From contig CAJZBQ010000013.1 of NCBI GenBank assembly GCA_914767885.1, positions 1,116,001 through 1,180,000 of the forward strand: 64,000 nucleotides of DNA, in the 5' to 3' direction. The notes beneath the pieces are model-generated. The model saw only the letters and a program-made list of their open reading frames with translations, did no database searches and was not told the origin of the DNA. How positions within the stretch are numbered: position 1 is the stretch's first letter; every line of letters begins with the position of its first letter. The position numbers and the translations under genes are program-made. Shown here piece by piece: positions 44,003 through 53,952 of this stretch. The DNA is from Blepharisma stoltei. Taxonomy: Eukaryota > Ciliophora > Heterotrichea > Heterotrichida > Blepharismidae.

Positions 44003-44571
44003 CTTCTATTTAATTGGAAGTAAAAAGTTTTTAGACTTTACACGCTCTTAAATTATTATAAATTTAAAGACAAATAGAGCAGTTTTATGAAATGGCAAAA
44101 CAAAAATATAATCAATTTTTAGTTGCATAGCTAAAATTGATGAATTATAGCTGTTGCATAAATTAAGGTTATTGGTTAATATTAATCATTACGAAATTAT
44201 TAAAATATTATGTTCTTCATTTTCCTTAGATTCCCAATTGAGGAGGCTTATATTTTTTGGTTATTATTAAATTTATATTATTTAAAGAGCTTATAATATG
44301 AAAATAATTATACAAGAGTAATCTTATACAATGTTTTTTAAATTCTATTAAATAGTTACTAATTATTTTAAGAAAAACATACGATTTGATCAAAAGGAGA
44401 GTAAGAGCAATTTTTAATCTAAAATAATCATTATTAGTAATGAAATGCTATAAAATAAAGCTAATTTAAATTTTGTTAATTTCTTTTATTCAAAGCTAAA
44501 TCTATGCATTAAAATTAATTTCATTTCAATTTACTATGCATTAATTAATCAAAATAGGGTTTATTAATAAA
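44003..44571. other. AT-rich intergenic region
   Basis: About 570 bases, no feature recognised. Confidence 0.4.
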
Positions 44572-45920
44572 TTATTGAGCCTTAATTAATTTTTTTGGAA
44601 CACTCACAGACCTAGGGCTATATTGTTGAAGCTTAATAAAATCAGACGAATCGTAGCATACTTTGCAATAAGTATAAGTAGGCTTCACAAGTACGTCACC
44701 TTTTATACTGCCAAAATCAATTTTCGACAAGCTCATATTGGGATCTGGCTCATGTCTCCACGAATTTTCTGCTGTTGGCTGGCTTCGCTCATCTTGTCTA
44801 TTAATTTGGTTCCTCGGAGACATTTGCATTGCTTTTACCCAATTTCCGTCTGTAATTGGCCTATTATTTGCTGACTTGATATTGTATAAGGTCTCTTTAT
44901 TATGATCAATAAATCTGACATCCAAATTTAGCGGGGAAAGAGTTTTTGGCCTTGAAATAGCAGTCTTTGTCATCGGTCTTTCATCAGCTTCATTGCTTGG
45001 ATTCAATTGAAGCCTCATAAGCCTTTTTAACTCACCTTTTGGGCGTATATTCAAAACGTTTCTATGTAAAAATTTACAGCTTGTTTTCCAAATAATTTTT
45101 CATATAATCAAGCTCATCTCTAAGACTTTGATTGGTTTGTTCTAATAACTAATTAGGAAATACTGAAATTTTCTTAATTTCGTCTGGGTATCGCTTTATA
45201 CCTCTGAGGCGATGCTTAGTAGGAGAAGATGTCTCAGTGCTAATATCAATTGATGGTAATGTGGTAGATAAGGTATTTTCATAAATATATGATCTGTCAG
45301 TGCCTATTTTTTGGCATCTTTTTCCATTACGTTCAGCAGGAATTTTAATTGGACTTATTTCTCTAACTCCTCCCCCCTCCGTGAGTGAACAAAACCATTA
45401 GAAAAATCCCTATTTTTTGCCCAAAAACCCACCCTCCGTGAGTGAACAAAAAATTTTTTTAATACAAAAATTTTTTATGTAAAAAAATTTTGATATATTA
45501 ATGATAAATATTATAATGAAATCTAGAGCCAATTCTGTTTAATTTTAAACGAATTACTTTTTAAAACATAAATTTTATAAATTAAATTAATATTTGCTTT
45601 CCAATTTTTGCGAATTAGGATTTTTTTAAAATTAAAAAAAAAAAATATTTTATATAAAATTTATATATAAATTTTTTAAAAAAAGAAAAAGTTAACCCCC
45701 CTCCGTGAGTGAACAATTTTTTTGTTCACTCACAGAGGGGAGTAAGAATAAAAGTTTTTCCAGCTGTTTTTTTGAATTCTTGAGATATTTCATTTTGCGA
45801 GTTGCGGCGCTGTTCATAAAAATTTGAATTATTTACTGTCTGGATTGCTCTGGTAGCTAGATTTGGGAGAACCTTTATATGAGACTCTATTGCTTGATGA
45901 ATTTGAGAATCAAGAGACAT
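44572..45920 (-). CDS. Unknown protein with one MITE-IES and two introns
   Basis: ATG at 45920-45918, stop at 44574-44572. Removing a 379-bp MITE (45364-45742), a 15-nt intron (45149-45163) and a 16-nt intron (45062-45077) gives 312 codons in one frame. A short coiled-coil (LLEQTNQSLRDELDYMKNYL) lies in the middle, just after intron 1; the rest is low complexity with basic and Ser-rich stretches and a possible CxxC (YCKVCYDSS). No family recognised. Three separate inserts of three different types in a 0.95-kb coding sequence make it a good test case for excision and splicing. Confidence 0.7.
45062..45077 (-). other. 16-nt intron, gene at 45920
   Basis: On the minus strand GTAAATTTTTACATAG; joins MKNYLENK to LNVLNIRPKG. 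Confidence 0.7.
45149..45163 (-). other. 15-nt intron, gene at 45920
   Basis: On the minus strand GTATTTCCTAATTAG; it contains an in-frame TAG and its removal joins EIKKIS to LLEQTNQSL. Confidence 0.75.
45364..45742. mobile_element. MITE family 1 as an IES, full-length
   Basis: 379 bp, flanked by TAA on both sides (host orientation TTA). In + orientation the left end carries the two tandem motif copies and the right end the hairpin, i.e. inverted relative to the copies at 2307 and 53047. Core TAGAGCCAATTCTGTTTAAT region conserved. Join on the minus strand reads GKTFILREISPIKIP. Confidence 0.85.
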
Positions 45921-45945
45921 TTTAATTTAATTAAATAACAAAAAA

Positions 45946-47153
45946 TTATGGTAGTGGGCCTAAATATCCAGGCTCTCCAGGTCTTAATCTGTGAGATTTG
46001 CTGTACTGTGGATCAAAAACTTGAAGATTAGGATACTTAATTTCTTGGCTCCCAGGCTCTTGTTTTATTGCTTCATAGCTCTGGTGTGATGGGTCAGTTG
46101 TATGCTGCACTTTTTCATATATGACATCTCCTTGTCTAATCAAAGCTGGCTCTATAGGCTTATCAAAAGACGCCTGAGGGATTTTGTCAGACTCTTGAAG
46201 GTTGCTTCCTAAATTCTGCTCATGCTGCGGCCTAGCTGGCGTACTTTGAATTTGTGTAAACCCCTGGTCATATTCAGGCTTAATATATCCAAATTGATAA
46301 AATCCTCCTTCAGCTGCTCCGTGTTGTAAATTAACTGGATAATACACAAATCTCAAAAATACCTGCCCAGCATTTTTTTCTTGAAAATTTATCGCAAACC
46401 ATCCTTCAAAATTTTTCATAAGAAATATATTTGCGAGTGGGATTTTTGCGTTGCCGATTTCTTCATCACCTTTTATAGGTCTTCTGTCCCATATAGAAAC
46501 TTCAAGAGAGTCCTCATTTGTTACCAAAAAATTAAATTGCTCTTTTCAATTAGGGAATTTTCCGGCATTTATATCAATATTTGAGCATAAAGTTTGTTTC
46601 CCGACTTTTATCATACAGTAAGGATCCATCGTGCCAAATGTTTCGACGTCTCTGACAAGCTTGGCGCTTGCAGGGTGTACTTACTTACTTACTTACATAG
46701 TCTTTAAGGTGTCTAGTGCCCACACCCCTTAATAAAAAAGGGTCAAAGCGACAACTAGTGACGTCACCAAGCCATCTTGGAATATGTGGTCAGCCCACAC
46801 CCAAGCCTTCTATAAGGCTAATCGCCAGATAAATCGCCTCATCTCACCCGGTGCGTTGCCGTCGCTCGCTCCGACTCAGCTCCTGCGCGTGTTCCACCTA
46901 AGGGTCATCCTCCCGTGGGGATGCGCTGAGAGGTAAAACTCCTAGTGTCTTGAATGCACTGAGGAGCCGTGCCTTTGGTTATCCCCAAAGCTAAACGGCT
47001 GTTGCTGTGCAGAAGTTCTCAAGAGAAAACCCAACCCCATAAATAAAATTCCATGAGGGAGAGAAAATTGGCAGAGCCAATTTCTCTCGAACCGAATGCC
47101 ATTTTATTTATGCTTGCAGGGTGTACAACTAAGATTCCTGATTGATTTGCCAT
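45946..47153 (-). CDS. C2-domain protein 1 (tandem array)
   Basis: ATG at 47153-47151, stop at 45948-45946; removal of a SINE with one 15-bp duplication gives 253 codons. Residues 5-130 form a C2 domain (SGILVVHPASAKLVRDVETF, MDPYCMIKVG, NWKEQFNFLV, EVSIWDRRPIKGDEEIGNAK, GQVFLRFVYYP) with one TGA-Trp. Acidic residues of the Ca2+ loops are partly present (MDP, DRR, DEE). The C-terminal half is Pro/Gln-rich and disordered. C2 domains bind phospholipids, often with Ca2+. Followed by two shorter paralogues on the same strand. Confidence 0.8.
46681..47111 (+). mobile_element. SINE-like retroposon in C2 gene (15-bp target duplication)
   Basis: 431 bp between perfect 15-bp repeats GCTTGCAGGGTGTAC (46666-46680, 47112-47126). 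Starts TTACTTACTTACTTACATAG and ends GAATGCCATTTTATTTAT. Removal of element and one repeat gives SGILVVHPASAKLVRDV in frame. The repeat contains TA. This is the clearest retroposon of the window. Confidence 0.9.
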
Positions 47154-47414
47154 TTTAATTAAAAAATTATGAGCCAACCAATTCATTTTTTTGTCAGATT
47201 TTTATTATATTATAGTTAAATTTCTATTTTTTAATAAATATAATTTTTTTTATTGATTTATTATAATAAAGGATAATTAAGCTATTAGTTAATCTGTTTT
47301 GCGCCTCTCAAATTTTAGAAGTGGATCTGTATACCTGCAGAGCTCAGGTAGATCTCCATTGGGACATCTTAAGCCTGAAATAAAACGACCAGCTGAAATC
47401 AGCCCTATTGAGAG

Positions 47415-47960
47415 CTAAAAGATTGCAGGGACTATATCTGTTAATCCACCTGAAAATTCTTCTAGCTGAGCTTTAGTCTCGTGCTTTGGGGGTAGTGTAA
47501 AATCGTGCAATGGATGGGTTTCTTTTTCATGCTCAAAACCAATCAGCTTTGGCTCAATATTTCCTATTTTTGAAGGAAACTCTTGAGAGCCAGGACTAAA
47601 TTTCATATAAATTCTAATCTGCCCAGCATTTTCGTTTTCATGATATATTCCGATTCAGTCTTCTAAAATATTTGTAGTAAAAATATTTTCTAAAGGAATT
47701 GTGGCACTTCCTATTTCTTGGTCGCCTTTAATTGTCCTCCTATCAATTACTGTAAGCTTTATATGGTTCTCACCAGAAATTTTAAATATGAATTCATCAC
47801 TCCAATGAGGGTTAGTCCCCCCGCTCTCACAGACTTTTGTGCTGAATATTTGATCATCAATTTTAATTTCACAGTAGGGACTCATAATTCCAAGCATTTC
47901 TACATCTCGTACTAATTTTGCACTTATAGGCTTTATATATAAAATACCAGATTTTTCCAT
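47415..47960 (-). CDS. C2-domain protein 2 (tandem array)
   Basis: ATG at 47960-47958, TAG at 47417-47415, 181 codons, one TGA read as Trp. The C2 domain covers residues 3-125 (SGILYIKPISAKLVRDVEML, MSPYCEIKIDDQIF, NPHWSDEFIFKISGE, VIDRRTIKGDQEIGSATIPL, AGQIRIYMKFSP), close to its two neighbours, so it arose by local duplication. The Ca2+-loop Asp of MDP is Ser here (MSP), suggesting weak or altered Ca2+ binding. The tail is Glu/Lys-rich. No IES or element inside. Confidence 0.8.
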
Positions 47961-48115
47961 ATTATTTTTATGGAAAATTTGAATTTCTACAATAGTTAAT
48001 TTTCTGTTAAGCTTTATTAAATAAACAAATGTGAGAAGTAGCTTATAATTTATATTAAAATCTGCAAATTCAATCTGATAATTTAAATAAATTAATCGTT
48101 TTTAATTAAAAAGAT

Positions 48116-49076
48116 CTAATATCCTTGCTGAGCAAGGAATAATTAATATGACGGTGACGAAATATATCCAGATGGAGGTTGCACCACTTTGGGCGCCAAA
48201 ATGATTTTAGGCCTAAAATAATGCAAAGACCTTTTAACACTCTCTTACCCTTAGCACTGCCTTGAGCGTGCCTTATGGGGTGAGTAAACTTTAGAAGTCA
48301 GCTGGTGTTATTCCAGTCCAGGTATTAATTATCCGGATGATTTTTGGGATACGGGCTTTTCCTCCCGATTCCAGGTGGCCGTAGTTCTTTTTTTTTCCTA
48401 TTTTTACTGACCCTCTAAGTTGTCATCGGGCTAAACTTTACCTCCATAGCGCCTGTAAAGATGTACAGCAAGAGGAGTCTTTCTAATCCGTCGAAACTCA
48501 GGGACTAGCTGTAAGCCCCAAGTCACCAAGGAGACGCTGTTGATAAGATTCATGGGAACCCTTGGCAAGCAGAGGTCCGGTGGTCGAAAGCATGAAGAAG
48601 CATCAATCTGGAAGACTTGAAATCCTTTAATCTTAATCTTGCTGAGGAAGATGCTGCCCCATTCCTTGTTGGCCAACACCCTGTCCTGCACCCAGAAATT
48701 CTTCATTGAACACTATCTGAAGTCTAATTTGGCCTGCCACACTTCCTTTATGAATCAAATCAACCCAGTCTTCAAACTGCTTCATGCTAATCACATTCAT
48801 TAATGGAAGAGTTGCAGCGCCAAGTTCTTTATCTTTTGCCAGAGTTCTTTTGTCATAAACTAGAATATGGATTTGGTCCTCCCCAGACACTGAGAAGTTC
48901 AGCTGCTCATTCCAATTAGGGACCTTTCCGCCATTTTTGCAATAATTCGTTTTCTGCTCTTGTGGGCCAACTCTGATTAGCACATATGGATCCATTGTTC
49001 CTGTTGCCTTGTCCTTAATTAGCTTTGCGCTAATTGGTCTAACGATAAGGTTTCCGCGACGCAATTGCTGAGCCAT
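48116..49076 (-). CDS. C2-domain protein 3 (tandem array)
   Basis: ATG at 49076-49074; after removal of a SINE the frame ends at TAG 48118-48116 with 148 codons (C-terminus QHLPQQGY). Without removal it ends one codon later in the element (QHLPQQD). The C2 domain covers most of the protein (NLIVRPISAKLIKDKATGTM, DPYVLIRVG, VPNWNEQLNFSVSGE, VYDKRTLAKDKELGAATLPL, AGQIRLQIVF), followed by a Gly/Gln tail. The aspartates of the first Ca2+ loop (KDKATGTMDPY) are kept, so Ca2+-dependent lipid binding is plausible. Confidence 0.8.
48137..48637 (-). mobile_element. SINE-like retroposon at the 3' end of C2 gene 3
   Basis: 501 bp flanked by CTTGCTGAGCAAG (48124-48136) and CTTGCTGAGGAAG (48638-48650), one mismatch. 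On the minus strand the tail is CCGTCATATTAATTATT. The insertion falls within the last codons of the host gene. Confidence 0.65.
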
Positions 49077-49816
49077 TTTATATTTATAAATTATAGGCCA
49101 TTGTTTGCAAAAAATGGACATTTTCCAATCTGATAAGGAGAAATTAAAATAATGTGGTGAAGAAGTAAAGCGCTTTACTCCCCATTGTGAGCAAGCAAAA
49201 TCATCGGAAAATCCTAGTTTTAGAAATTAAGCCAATCAGTAAATATAGAATAATATTATTAAATAATTAATATTGTAAAATCTCTAGAAAATCCTATAAA
49301 TTTTAGACAGCTTTCATATTAATTACATTGTTAGATTAAAATTTTGAGAATTTTTTGAAATATTAAAATATAATTAAAAAAAAAAAATATATGAGCAATA
49401 AATCGTCTTACTTACTAGGATGAAGATAGAATTTTTTATCAAAGGCAATTTTGAAAAGAAGTGCTTATTTAATTTGAGGAAATCGAATAAAAATTGTATA
49501 AGATGATTATATTTTTTGAAAAATGATATTTTCTTTAAAAATGAAGATTTGAAAGCTCATTTTTTTAAGCTTTTTTATCAAATTTACTCAAAAATTTAAA
49601 GGATTATATACATTCTTTTATAGCTTAAATTTTAGATAGTTCCTTTATTTATATTCCATAAAAATACAATAGAATATAATATTTTCAAAATATCAATTCT
49701 TTTTTCTCAAAAAAAAAGAATTTACCTTCGAATTGAAAAATTCCAATTTGAATCCCTATAATATTAAATTATTCCACATAAAATCTGCCTAAAAATATAA
49801 TCAATTTATTTCATAA
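49077..49816. other. Intergenic region with a MITE fragment
   Basis: AT-rich. Bases about 49168-49225 (CTTTACTCCCCATTGTGAGC, then AAAATCATCGGAAAATCC) match one end of a family 1 MITE; the other end is not found. No gene. Confidence 0.45.
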
Positions 49817-51032
49817 ATGTCAGAGAAACCCAACTTTCGGCAACGAGCCATATCAGACCACGATATTCCTTCAAATTCTTCCCACCCCATCCGCATGCGC
49901 ATATGTGAAGCCAATTTCGAAATAAATATCGCGACCCTCGGCTCTCAGCACCCTTACGTCCGTATCTTTTACGGAAACAACAAATGAAGAACCGAAGTCG
50001 CAAAAAATTCAGGAAAAACCCCAAAATGAGATATCGAGTACAAACTGGACCTTGAAGGCGACACAATCCAAGTCGTAGTTTTCCACAAAGGCTTTTTCTT
50101 TTCAGACCCAGAAATAGGCAGATGCACCATTTGCTTAAGTGAAGTTGTACAAGGCCATCTCGTCGAATGGTGAAATTTAACAACCCCAGCTGGCAGCCAC
50201 GCTGGGGCAATTTTAATAGCTTTTGAAATCCCTGATAAAAGGATCCCAGATATAGCAGTCTCTATGTGGACAACTCATAACGCAAACAGCTCATGAGATG
50301 TAAGAGCCTGCAGGGCTTCTCCTATGGAGTGGAAGGTAAGGAAACAAAAAAACTCAAAATTCAAGCCGCAGCTGACACAAAGGACTCCAGACCGAAAATT
50401 TATGCATTTTTCGACAGAGCCAGATGAAGTGTATGATTTAGACCAAATAAAAACGGATTTGTCTGAAGAAAATGAAAGACTGAGAGCGCAAGAACTTAAG
50501 GTAAAGAAATTGTTTGCAAAACTAAAGGGGGAAAGTATTGCGCTAAAAGATGAGAAAATTGAGCTCAGGAAATGCAAAGAAATGCTGCAGGAAAAAGAAG
50601 AAAAAATTCTGCAGGATAAAAATGCGCTAGCGAATGAGAAATTGATGATAATGAAAGAAAAAGAAGAAATAGAAAAACTCAAGCTTCAGTTAAACCAGGA
50701 TTATACTAACTTCCGTTGAGCAAAACCATTTGGAGAGCCATTTTTATATAAAATATAAAAAATTAGCCCAACTTTTTTAATGAGCAAATAAAGAAGGAGG
50801 TAAGCTTAAACAAGATAAATTAAAAATCTGCGCCCATAGGAAAGTCCTTGAAAAAAGGAGCAAAAAGATTTTTGAGACTATGAGACACATAGAGCGACAC
50901 AAAGAAATGATCGAAAATTCTCCAAGCAAAATCAAAAATAAAGAAGACGGGTCTATTGATGATGCTGAGCTTGACCAAGAACTGGACGACTATGACGTCG
51001 ACATCAGTGATGGAGAGCTATATGAGCTTTAA
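49817..51032 (+). CDS. C2-domain plus coiled-coil protein
   Basis: ATG at 49817, TAA at 51030-51032; removal of a 94-bp IES gives 373 codons. Four TGA codons are read as Trp (NNKWRTEVAK, TPKWDIEYKLD, VEWWNLTT, NSSWDVRACR), so the standard code would miss this half of the gene entirely. Residues 15-140 form a C2 domain (NFEINIATLGSQHPYVRIFY, FHKGFFFSDPEIGRCTICLS, AGAILIAFEIPD). Residues 190-300 are a long charged coiled coil. The tail is acidic (DQELDDYDVDISDGELYEL). It is not in the same tandem array as the minus-strand C2 genes and is more diverged. Confidence 0.8.
50707..50800. other. IES, 94 bp, resembling a shrunken family 1 MITE
   Basis: TA at 50707-50708 and 50801-50802; join QLNQDYTKLKQDKLKI. 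The start TAACTTCCGTTGAGCAAAAC and the end GAGCAAATAAAGAAGGAGGT look like decayed MITE ends, suggesting how short IESs form. Confidence 0.65.
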
Positions 51033-51435
51033 AGTATGTAATGGGCAAATTAAAAATTAATTTTTTAGCTCCTCCTATTTTTTGGGTAAAATCCACCCTC
51101 CGTTAGCGGACAAAAAATATTTTCACATATAAGTATAATTATTATAATGAAATCTCTAGTTCATTCTGTGTAATTTTAATTAAATTCCATAAATATTTGC
51201 TTTAAAATTATTTTGAATTGGGTTTTATTAAAATTTTGAAAAAATATTTACTATAAAATTACATATAAATTTTTTAGCCCCTCTCTGTGAGCGGACAAAA
51301 TTTTTTTGTTTGCTTAAGAGTAAAGTATTTTTAAGCAAAAAAAGCTATTAAAAAAATCATTCTTAAAAAATCCTATTTTTTTTGATTTTTAATCAATTTT
51401 CACCCAAACCTATGTAAACTTAATGATAATAATAA
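51033..51435. other. Intergenic region with degenerate MITE family 1
   Basis: Contains the element listed at 51069-51320; otherwise AT-rich with nothing recognised. Confidence 0.4.
51069..51320. mobile_element. MITE family 1, degenerate copy
   Basis: Begins CTCCTCCTATTTTTTGGG after TAG, with CACCCTCCGTTAGCGGACAA inside, conserved core GAAATCTCTAGTTCATTCTG, and a decayed hairpin CCCCTCTCTGTGAGCGGACA / GTTTGCTTAAGAG at the right. Confidence 0.6.
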
Positions 51436-52524
51436 ATGATTGCCATCATTCTATTGCTTAATATTGTAGCTTCTGAGGACCCAGCAGCATGTCCAAAGTA
51501 CAAATGCAAGACCAAGGACATTAAGTTTCCTGACGCCAGCGTCTGTATGCTCTATAACTCTAACGACACTACATATTACGTCAGCTCATGTGACCATGGG
51601 TATTATTGTGCAGCTCTTCTAGAAGAAAAAAGCGCCAGCTGCACGAAGCCACTGCCTCCATCTCCTAATACAAAATTACCTGGGGAAAGCTGCTTTTATG
51701 CAGAAGACTGCTATTTAAATAGCACCTGCATTTCTGGGTATTGCAAAGGAGTCCAAGAAAGCAATTACTGCTATAGCCACGAAGACTGTGATGTAGGGCT
51801 CAGGTGTAATGAAAATAAATGCAAAACACAAATTCCAGCTGAAAGCAAAGGCTGCATTGATGACTCAGACTGTGTTAATAATGCTGGCTGTGATATCCAA
51901 GACTTAACTGATCCGTCAGTCAATATCTGCAAGAATTATTTCACAATTGAAAATTATCAGTCAGTTAACCTGAATTGCACAACTGACGGACAAATAAATT
52001 ACATGTGCGATTCTGGATTTTGTATCCAGCAAACTGAGAATTCAATTCCTCAATGCTACCCAGCCCCAAAGTCAAGCAAAAAAATTCCAACTCTTTGTGC
52101 ATCCCATAATGATTGCATATCTAAAACAGACGGGGAGTTAAATTTGAATTTTACTAGTGAATGTCTCTGTGGGCTTAATCAAAAAGGAAATAGATATTGT
52201 GACGTTTTCCCTGGGGACAGCCCTTATGTCAATTATGCAAAAATAATCCAGTCGTGGGTGAAGAGTAAGGCTATATTAAAATGCAATACATATGCAAGGT
52301 TCAGTGTAAACTGTATGGAAACTTGGTGGGATAAAAAGAAAATGGATGAGCTTATATATTATGATTATTATGTAGACGTCTATTCTTTGATTCATGAAGC
52401 GGAGGATTGCGTGGTTGAGGCTTATTTTTCAAGCTATTGGGAAGCTAAAAAGGCGTATGATAAGGAAAGCTTGGCTAGTGTTTTAGGGGTTACAGCATGG
52501 ATGCTTTATGCAATAGATTTTTAA
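51436..52524 (+). CDS. Secreted or GPI-anchored cysteine-rich protein
   Basis: ATG at 51436, TAA at 52522-52524; 362 codons, no IES. A short signal peptide is visible (MIAIILLLNIVAS). The rest carries more than 25 Cys, including repeats of the type CY..EDC..GLRCNENKCK and CIDDSDCVNNAGC, similar to Cys-rich surface or Dickkopf-like modules, plus several N-glycosylation sequons (NDT, NST, NCT). The last residues SVLGVTAWMLYAIDF are hydrophobic and could be a GPI-attachment signal. Probably a cell-surface or secreted protein; function unknown. Confidence 0.75.
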   Translation: MIAIILLLNIVASEDPAACPKYKCKTKDIKFPDASVCMLYNSNDTTYYVSSCDHGYYCAALLEEKSASCTKPLPPSPNTKLPGESCFYAEDCYLNSTCISGYCKGVQESNYCYSHEDCDVGLRCNENKCKTQIPAESKGCIDDSDCVNNAGCDIQDLTDPSVNICKNYFTIENYQSVNLNCTTDGQINYMCDSGFCIQQTENSIPQCYPAPKSSKKIPTLCASHNDCISKTDGELNLNFTSECLCGLNQKGNRYCDVFPGDSPYVNYAKIIQSWVKSKAILKCNTYARFSVNCMETWWDKKKMDELIYYDYYVDVYSLIHEAEDCVVEAYFSSYWEAKKAYDKESLASVLGVTAWMLYAIDF

Positions 52525-52621
52525 GTAATAGATTGAGTTTAATCTAATAAAAGGATTATTCTATTTATTAATCGGATAATTATATTATAGTTTTTTTAAA
52601 AAAAATACATTTTTTGCCATC

Positions 52622-53523
52622 ATGGAGACACCAGCAAGCTACAGGAAAAGCACAATGCACTGGTGAATTTCGGCTTTAATGAAGAAGGAGCAAGAAGAGC
52701 ACTGAGACTGTGTGGAGGGTGACATTGATCAAGCTTTTAGTCTTCTACTACTATTGGAAGAGCGCGGATTGGAATGTATGGATTTAGATGAGATCGAAGA
52801 TGAAGATGAAAGTGAGGAGGCTGAAGATGTATATGAAATATATGAAGAACCTTATGAAAATAAAAATTCAAGACTTGCATTAGCAGATGCTGGAGCGTGC
52901 ATGGATGGAGATAGTGATGACGATGACGAAGGCATTTGCCGCGAAAAATTAACAAAAACGAAATGGAACCGAAAAATCAAAAAATTTAAGAATCTAAAAA
53001 AAGCTGAAGAATGAAATGAAATATGAAGAAAGCCTAAAAAAGAAACTGACTCCCCCCCCCTCCGTGAGTGAACAGAATTTTTTTGTTCACTCACGGAAGG
53101 GGGTTAATTGTTTTTTTTTTAAAAAATTTATATATAAATTTTATAAAATATTATTTTTCGAAATTTAAAAAAATCCTAATTCGCAAAAATTGGAAAGCAA
53201 ATATTAATTTAAATTTTTTAAATTTATGTTTTTAAAGAGCAATTTGTTTAAAATTAAATAGAATTAGCTCTAGATTTCATTATACTAATTATCATTTATA
53301 TATTAAAAATTTTTTCCATAAAAAATTTTTGTATTAAAAAAATTTTTGTTCACTCACGGAGGGTGGGTTTTTGGGCAAAAAATAGCGATTTTTCTAATGG
53401 TTTTGTTCACTCACGGAGGGGGGGAGTGAGGAAAATCAACAAAAATTTAAGAAATTCAAAAAATTGATAAAAATCGAAGATTGAAGGAAAATAGATTGAA
53501 AAGAAATTTATAAGAAAAATTAA
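52622..53523 (+). CDS. UBA-domain protein with an apparent frameshift and a MITE-IES
   Basis: A UBA-like helical block (NALVNFGFNEEGARRALRLC) lies in one frame at about 52650-52725 and continues as GDIDQAFSLLL in the next frame, so a one-base slip near the G-run at 52715-52725 separates them; the candidate ATG at 52622 is in a third frame. The remaining protein is acidic then basic and, after removal of the MITE at 53047-53426, ends at TAA 53521-53523 with several TGA-Trp codons (AEEWNEIWRKPKK). Either the slips are sequencing errors in homopolymers, or this is a decaying pseudogene, or a frameshifted gene. Conserved UBA sequence argues for a recently functional gene. Confidence 0.45.
53047..53426. 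mobile_element. MITE family 1 as an IES, flanked by TGA
   Basis: 380-bp full-length copy: hairpin at the left (CTCCGTGAGTGAACAGAATT and inverse), two tandem motif copies at the right. Flanks are TGA on both sides (53047-53049, 53427-53429), not TA. Removal with one TGA gives KKETEENQQKFKKF in frame. A TA-to-TA excision that would also stay in frame exists (joining CCTAAGAAATTC), so the boundary is not settled. Confidence 0.75.
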
Positions 53524-53952
53524 GGGCGCCGCGGGCGCGATTAAAGCATTAATTATTATTATATTATAGTTTTTAATAATAGCCATTTTAAGTTTATTCA
53601 TTTTATAGGAATTCCATAGATGATAATTAAATAAAACTAATAATATTCTCAGCGTATAGAAAAATAGTAGTTAAAAATTATATAAATAAGATTATGTAGC
53701 TTTAAGGATTATGGTAAAAATCAAAGATAAAAAAATTAAATAGTTCTCTTTTCAATGTGGCAAGCTCAGAAAATTATTATTTTTCTCAAAATCCTAGGCC
53801 ATCTCCAAATTTCCTAGTCATATCTGTCCTTCTCTACTTCTATCCCCTAAAACCGCTTTAAAATTCAAATCTCATCCTAAAAACCAATAATAAAGATTTA
53901 TATTATTCAATCAGTTTCTTTAAAACCATTCTAAAAATAAATCTAATAAACA
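53524..53952. other. AT-rich intergenic region
   Basis: About 430 bases; a short GC-rich patch GGGCGCCGCGGGCGCG occurs at 53524-53539, otherwise nothing recognised. Confidence 0.4.

Noticed and set aside
48431-48706. 91-codon frame in the third C2 gene region, possible LINE fragment
   Set aside because: Lies in the retroposon flanked by CTTGCTGAGSAAG repeats and shows no reverse-transcriptase motif.
53524-53539. GGGCGCCGCGGGCGCG as a regulatory GC box
   Set aside because: Isolated GC run right after a stop codon; nothing else supports a function.
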